Positions 7,834 to 10,054 of a DNA stretch of 10,054 bases are shown here, piece by piece; position 1 is the first letter of the stretch; every line of letters starts with the position of its first letter. The notes under the pieces were generated by a model. It was given only the letters and a program-made list of their open reading frames with translations, ran no database searches and was not told the origin of the DNA. The DNA comes from an uncultured Clostridia bacterium (lineage in GTDB: Bacteria; Bacillota; Clostridia; Oscillospirales; Oscillospiraceae), in NCBI GenBank assembly GCA_945926565.1, contig CAMELY010000042.1, positions 1-10,054 on the forward strand. The letters run 5' to 3'. The position numbers and the translations under genes were made by a program.

Positions 7834-8967
7834 ATGGAAAAAGTACGTCTTGGCATTATCGGCATCGGCAATATGGGCTCCTTCCACATCGGAAATCTGA
7901 AGGCCGGCAAGTGCCCGGAGATCGAGCTGACCGCCGTGGCTGACATTGACCCGGCCCGGATCCGCTGGGCGGAGGAGAACCTGCCCGCCACTGTCCTCAA
8001 ATTTGACAATGCCTATGACCTGCTGGACTGCGGCAAAATTGACGCCGCCCTGGTGGCGGTGCCCCATTTCTATCACCCCCACTTTGCCAAAGAGTGCTTC
8101 CGGCGGCATATCCACGTCATGGTGGAAAAGCCTGCGGGGGTCTACACCCGCCAGGTGGAGGAGATGAACAGGTTGGCCAAGGACGCCGGCGTGGTCTTCG
8201 GCATGATGTTCAACCAGCGCACCAACCACATCTACCGCAAGATGCGGGAGATCGTCCAGTCCGGGGAGCTTGGCAGTATCCGCCGCACCTCCTGGTTGAT
8301 TACCGACTGGTACCGCTCCCGGGTCTATTACGAGTGCAGCCCCTGGCGGGCCACCTGGAGCGGCGAGGGCGGCGGCGTGCTGCTCAACCAGTGTCCCCAC
8401 AACCTGGATCTGTGGCAGTGGATCTGCGGCATGCCGGTGTTGGTGGACGCCAAGGTTCACTACGGCAAGTGGCACGACATTGAGGTGGAGGACGACGTCA
8501 CCGCCTATGTGGAGTACCCCAACGGGGCCACCGGCACCTTTATCACCAGCACCGGCGACTGCCCCGGCAGCAACCGGTTTGAGATCGACTTCGACAACGG
8601 CAAGCTGGTCACGGAAAACGGAAAGCTCTTCCGCTGGGACATGGAGATGCCGGAGGCGGAGTGGTCGAGGACCAACACCGAGCCCTTCCGCTATCCCAAG
8701 GTGACTAAAACCGAGGTGGAGACGGACGGGCAGAATACGGAGCACTCCGGCGTTCTCAACGCCTTTGCCGGGGCCATCCTCCGGGGAGAGCCGCTGGTGG
8801 CGGCAGGGGAGGAGGGCATCTACGGCCTGACCCTCTCCAACGCCATGCACCTGTCCTCCTGGCTGGGCCGCCCGGTACAGATTCCCTTTGACAGCGAGCT
8901 GTACTATGAGGAGCTGATGAAGCGGGTCAAGACCTCCCGCCGGCCCTGGGACGGCTTTACCGGCTGA
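7834..8967 (+). CDS. Gfo/Idh/MocA family NAD(P)-dependent oxidoreductase
   Basis: This 377-residue protein has an N-terminal Rossmann domain. Its dinucleotide motif is GIGNMG at 10-15 and an acidic residue, D37 in VADID, ends strand 2, which suggests NAD preference over NADP. The family signature EKP is at 98-100. The C-terminal alpha/beta domain carries NQCPHNLDLW, with H189 and D192 spaced as the catalytic His and its partner in this family. Members oxidise or reduce hydroxyls of sugars, inositols, sugar acids or glycosides. Start ATG 7834 follows AGGAGGAG, which overlaps the TAG stop of the upstream gene, so the two genes are coupled. No transporter, kinase or regulator is next to the pair, so the substrate remains open. 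A weak hairpin plus T-run covers the stop codon. Confidence 0.93.
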   Translation: MEKVRLGIIGIGNMGSFHIGNLKAGKCPEIELTAVADIDPARIRWAEENLPATVLKFDNAYDLLDCGKIDAALVAVPHFYHPHFAKECFRRHIHVMVEKPAGVYTRQVEEMNRLAKDAGVVFGMMFNQRTNHIYRKMREIVQSGELGSIRRTSWLITDWYRSRVYYECSPWRATWSGEGGGVLLNQCPHNLDLWQWICGMPVLVDAKVHYGKWHDIEVEDDVTAYVEYPNGATGTFITSTGDCPGSNRFEIDFDNGKLVTENGKLFRWDMEMPEAEWSRTNTEPFRYPKVTKTEVETDGQNTEHSGVLNAFAGAILRGEPLVAAGEEGIYGLTLSNAMHLSSWLGRPVQIPFDSELYYEELMKRVKTSRRPWDGFTG

Positions 8968-8983
8968 GCCCCGCCGGATTTTT
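8960..8983 (+). terminator. Weak candidate intrinsic terminator at the end of the sugar module
   Basis: CCGGC at 8960-8964 can pair with GCCGG at 8973-8977 around an 8-base loop, followed by A and a run of five T (8979-8983). The stem is only 5 bp and includes the stop codon in its loop. Termination would be partial at best. The position is right, since the next gene has its own promoter. Confidence 0.35.
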
Positions 8984-9018
8984 AAGAAAAACGAAAGCAG
9001 ATTTTTAGGAGAATCCAA

Positions 9019-9050
9019 CCTTTGTCTGTTATCCTGTGAGCAGACAAAGG
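9019..9050 (+). repeat. Perfect 10-bp inverted repeat that overlaps a Shine-Dalgarno sequence
   Basis: The left arm CCTTTGTCTG (9019-9028) is the exact reverse complement of the right arm CAGACAAAGG (9041-9050), with a 12-base loop. No T-run follows, so it is not an intrinsic terminator. The right arm contains the first five bases of AAAGGAGG (9046-9053), so an RNA hairpin would partly hide the ribosome binding site of the small ORF that follows. A DNA operator dyad is the other reading. Confidence 0.6.
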
Positions 9051-9062
9051 AGGCGGAGCTTG

Positions 9063-9119
9063 ATGGAGCTGTCCGGAATTTTGATTTTGCTCTCCCTGAT
9101 CCTGCTGGTGGCACGGTAA
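9063..9119 (+). CDS. Possible 18-residue hydrophobic small membrane peptide
   Basis: ATG 9063 to TAA 9117-9119 encodes MELSGILILLSLILLVAR. This is one uninterrupted stretch of Ile, Leu, Val and Ser with a Glu near the front and an Arg at the end, long enough for a single short membrane helix. The full Shine-Dalgarno AAAGGAGG sits at 9046-9053, 9 bases before the ATG. An in-frame TTG at 9060 would add one residue with 6-base spacing, and an in-frame GTG at 9036 would add nine basic residues but lacks a ribosome binding site. The product resembles KdpF-like or type I toxin-like mini-proteins only in size and hydrophobicity. It is shorter than KdpF and no kdp genes are present. It could be spurious. 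I see no convincing promoter before it, so expression would rely on read-through from upstream. Confidence 0.35.
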   Translation: MELSGILILLSLILLVAR

Positions 9120-9124
9120 GGGGG

Positions 9125-9153
9125 TTGACAAGCCCCCAAAGGGATGGTATCAT
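9125..9153 (+). promoter_or_regulatory. Sigma-A-type promoter for the tyrS leader
   Basis: The -35 box is a perfect TTGACA at 9125-9130. The -10 box is TATCAT at 9148-9153 (5 of 6 to TATAAT), with an ideal 17-base spacer. Transcription should begin near 9160-9161, just before the T-box stem I sequence. GGGGG (9120-9124) and CCCCC (9133-9137) flank the -35 box symmetrically. Confidence 0.8.
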
Positions 9154-9247
9154 AATCGGCAGAATTGCGACGATGAGGAAAAGTATCACAGTCCCCTCTG
9201 CGCAGAGAGCCCCCGGCCGGTGAAAGGGGGAGAGAGCGCTGTGAGAA

Positions 9248-9250
9248 TAC
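9248..9250 (+). promoter_or_regulatory. T-box specifier codon UAC (Tyr)
   Basis: TAC sits in the context GTGAGAATACCCCTCTGAG, on the 3' side of stem I, where the specifier loop of T-boxes lies. It would pair with the GUA anticodon of tRNA-Tyr. The match to the downstream synthetase supports the placement. Confidence 0.82.
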
Positions 9251-9364
9251 CCCTCTGAGCAGCCCCCTGAACGGATTTCCAAGTAGGGCAGGCCGGATGC
9301 GCCCGTTACCGCGCCGGAGTTTGTTGGAACTCCCTGAGGCTCTCTCTGTGAGGAGGGGGCGAAC

Positions 9365-9396
9365 CAGAGGTGGTACCGCGCTTTTTGCGCCCTCTG
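9365..9396 (+). promoter_or_regulatory. T-box antiterminator helix
   Basis: CAGAGG (9365-9370) pairs with CCTCTG (9391-9396). The seven-base bulge TGGTACC (9371-9377) is left free for the tRNA acceptor end. Above it GCGC (9378-9381) pairs with GCGC (9387-9390) around a TTTTT loop. This is the standard T-box antiterminator shape. Its 3' arm is the same sequence that forms the 5' arm of the terminator, so the two structures exclude each other. Confidence 0.85.
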
Positions 9397-9429
9397 TCCC
9401 GAAACTGGGGACAGAGGGCTTTTTGTTTT
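9389..9429 (+). terminator. T-box-controlled intrinsic terminator before tyrS
   Basis: GCCCTCTGTCCC (9389-9400) is a perfect 12-bp complement of GGGACAGAGGGC (9408-9419), with a 7-base loop. TTTTTGTTTT (9420-9429) follows directly. It forms when tRNA-Tyr is charged and stops transcription before tyrS. Confidence 0.93.
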
Positions 9430-9467
9430 GCCTGTCCCCAAGAAAAAGAGCAAAGGAGACAAACAAC

Positions 9468-10054
9468 ATGACACTGTACGAAGAGCTGGTGGCCCGCGGC
9501 CTCATCGCCCAGGTAACCAACGAAAAAGAGATCAGCGAGATGATCAACAACGGAAAGGCCGTCTTCTACATCGGCTTTGACCCCACGGCGGACTCTCTCC
9601 ATGTGGGCCACTTTATGGCCCTGTGCCTGATGAAGCGGCTGCAGATGGCGGGGAATAAGCCCATCGCCCTCATCGGCGGCGGCACCGCTATGATCGGCGA
9701 CCCCTCCGGCAAGAGCGACATGCGCAAGATGATGACTCGTGAGACCATCCAGCACAACTGCGACTGCTTCAAAAAGCAGATGAGCCGGTTCATCGACTTC
9801 TCCGAGGGCAAGGCCCTTATGGTCAATAACGCCGACTGGCTGCTGGATCTGAACTATGTGGATGTCCTCCGGGAAGTGGGCGCCTGCTTCTCGGTGAACA
9901 ACATGCTCCGGGCCGAGTGCTACAAGCAGCGGATGGAGAAGGGGCTCAGCTTCCTGGAGTTCAACTACATGATCATGCAGTCCTATGACTTCTACACCCT
10001 GTTCCAGAAGTACGGCTGCAATATGCAGTTCGGCGGCAACGACCAGTGGAGCAA
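9468..10054 (+). CDS. tyrS: Tyrosyl-tRNA synthetase, 3' end outside the window
   Basis: 195 codons are present and the frame is open to the last base. The full enzyme is usually about 410-420 residues. It is a class I aminoacyl-tRNA synthetase that activates tyrosine with ATP and charges tRNA-Tyr in the cytosol. The Rossmann catalytic domain shows Y34 in the [15 protein letters not shown] block with the HIGH-type motif HVGH at 45-48. [14 protein letters not shown] follows in the active site. Near the window edge are YDF and the tyrosine-binding QFGGNDQW. The KMSKS loop and the C-terminal S4 domain would lie to the right. Start ATG 9468 is 9 bases after AAAGGAG (9452-9458). The long HVGH-containing opening resembles the TyrS type that starts [11 protein letters not shown], common in Firmicutes. 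Expression is under the T-box just upstream. Confidence 0.97.
   Translation, partial: MTLYEELVARGLIAQVTNEKEISEMINNGKAVFYIGFDPTADSLHVGHFMALCLMKRLQMAGNKPIALIGGGTAMIGDPSGKSDMRKMMTRETIQHNCDCFKKQMSRFIDFSEGKALMVNNADWLLDLNYVDVLREVGACFSVNNMLRAECYKQRMEKGLSFLEFNYMIMQSYDFYTLFQKYGCNMQFGGNDQWS

Larger units (their letters stand above)
9160..9430 (+). ncRNA. Tyrosine T-box riboswitch leader of tyrS
   Basis: The leader RNA senses uncharged tRNA-Tyr and lets transcription continue into tyrS when tyrosine charging is low. Visible T-box elements are, in order: GATGAGGAAAAGTA in the lower part of stem I (kink-turn type); AGAGAGC (9204-9210) and GGTGAAAG (9219-9226) of the distal stem I; the specifier UAC (9248-9250) in GAGAATACCCC; the CCGTTA element (9303-9308) typical of stem III; and the T-box TGGTACCGCG at 9371-9380. 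The UAC codon specifies tyrosine, in agreement with the gene downstream. The bulge UGGU would pair with an acceptor end ACCA, which fits the A discriminator base expected of tRNA-Tyr. An antiterminator and a terminator compete at its 3' end. Its 5' end is inferred from the promoter. Confidence 0.93.

Noticed and set aside
9019..9060. The inverted repeat as an intrinsic terminator
   Set aside because: The stem is only about half GC and is followed by AGGCGGAGC, with no T-run on the + strand. On the minus strand the sequence after it (TTGGATTCTCC) is not a T-run either.
9063..9119. The small ORF as kdpF
   Set aside because: It is shorter than KdpF, lacks that protein's C-terminal conserved residues, and no kdpA, kdpB or c-di-AMP riboswitch is nearby.
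9303..9317. CCGTTACCGCGCCGG, which looks like a second T-box sequence (shared ACCGCG)
   Set aside because: It lacks the TGG that pairs with the tRNA end, and CCGTTA is a usual stem III element in T-box leaders. There is one T-box, not a tandem pair.
6931..9474. 847-codon open frame on the minus strand, spanning the end of recN, both sugar genes and the tyrS leader
   Set aside because: It lies antisense to well-supported genes and the T-box. Its residues are the low-complexity H/G/Q/V/L/P mix produced by the complement of GC-rich codons, and it has no recognisable domain.

Overview
The window looks like the chromosome of a GC-rich, Gram-positive gut-type Clostridia member (Oscillospiraceae-like). 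This is an inference from three things: the strongly GC-biased third codon positions, the consensus AGGAGG ribosome binding sites, and a T-box-controlled tRNA synthetase gene. The gene order ispA - divergent PAP2 - dxs - tlyA - nadK - argR - recN is also a familiar clostridial housekeeping arrangement. No species can be named from the sequence alone. All genes lie on the + strand. I see no mobile element, CRISPR array, tRNA or rRNA.

Bases 1-7004 hold one tightly packed housekeeping cluster. The 3' part of ispA (farnesyl diphosphate synthase) is followed by a small membrane protein of the divergent PAP2/DUF212 family and by dxs, the first enzyme of the MEP isoprenoid pathway. Next come tlyA (S4-domain rRNA methyltransferase family), nadK (NAD kinase), argR (arginine repressor) and recN (SMC-like DNA repair ATPase). 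dxs/tlyA and tlyA/nadK overlap, and nadK/argR are at most 8 bases apart, so transcription and probably translation are coupled. ispA and dxs belong to one pathway. The other genes share the transcript rather than an obvious biochemical job.

Bases 7045-8967 hold a two-gene sugar module: a xylose-isomerase-like TIM-barrel protein (sugar phosphate isomerase/epimerase family) and a Gfo/Idh/MocA NAD(P)-dependent dehydrogenase, 12 bases apart. No terminator is visible between recN and this pair. The substrate is unknown. A cooperating oxidation plus epimerisation, isomerisation or elimination on a sugar or cyclitol is the reasonable family-level guess.

Bases 8968-9467 form a 500-base stretch without a conventional gene. 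In order it holds: a weak terminator-like hairpin at the end of the dehydrogenase gene; a perfect 10-bp inverted repeat whose right arm runs into a consensus Shine-Dalgarno sequence; an 18-codon ORF for a very hydrophobic peptide; a good sigma-A-type promoter; and a complete tyrosine T-box riboswitch. The T-box shows the UAC specifier, the TGGTACCGCG T-box sequence, an antiterminator and an intrinsic terminator. It controls tyrS (tyrosyl-tRNA synthetase), which runs off the right edge at codon 195.

Most of the window is ordinary. The least explained piece is the hairpin plus 18-residue ORF at 9019-9119. The paired sugar enzymes without a transporter or regulator come next.
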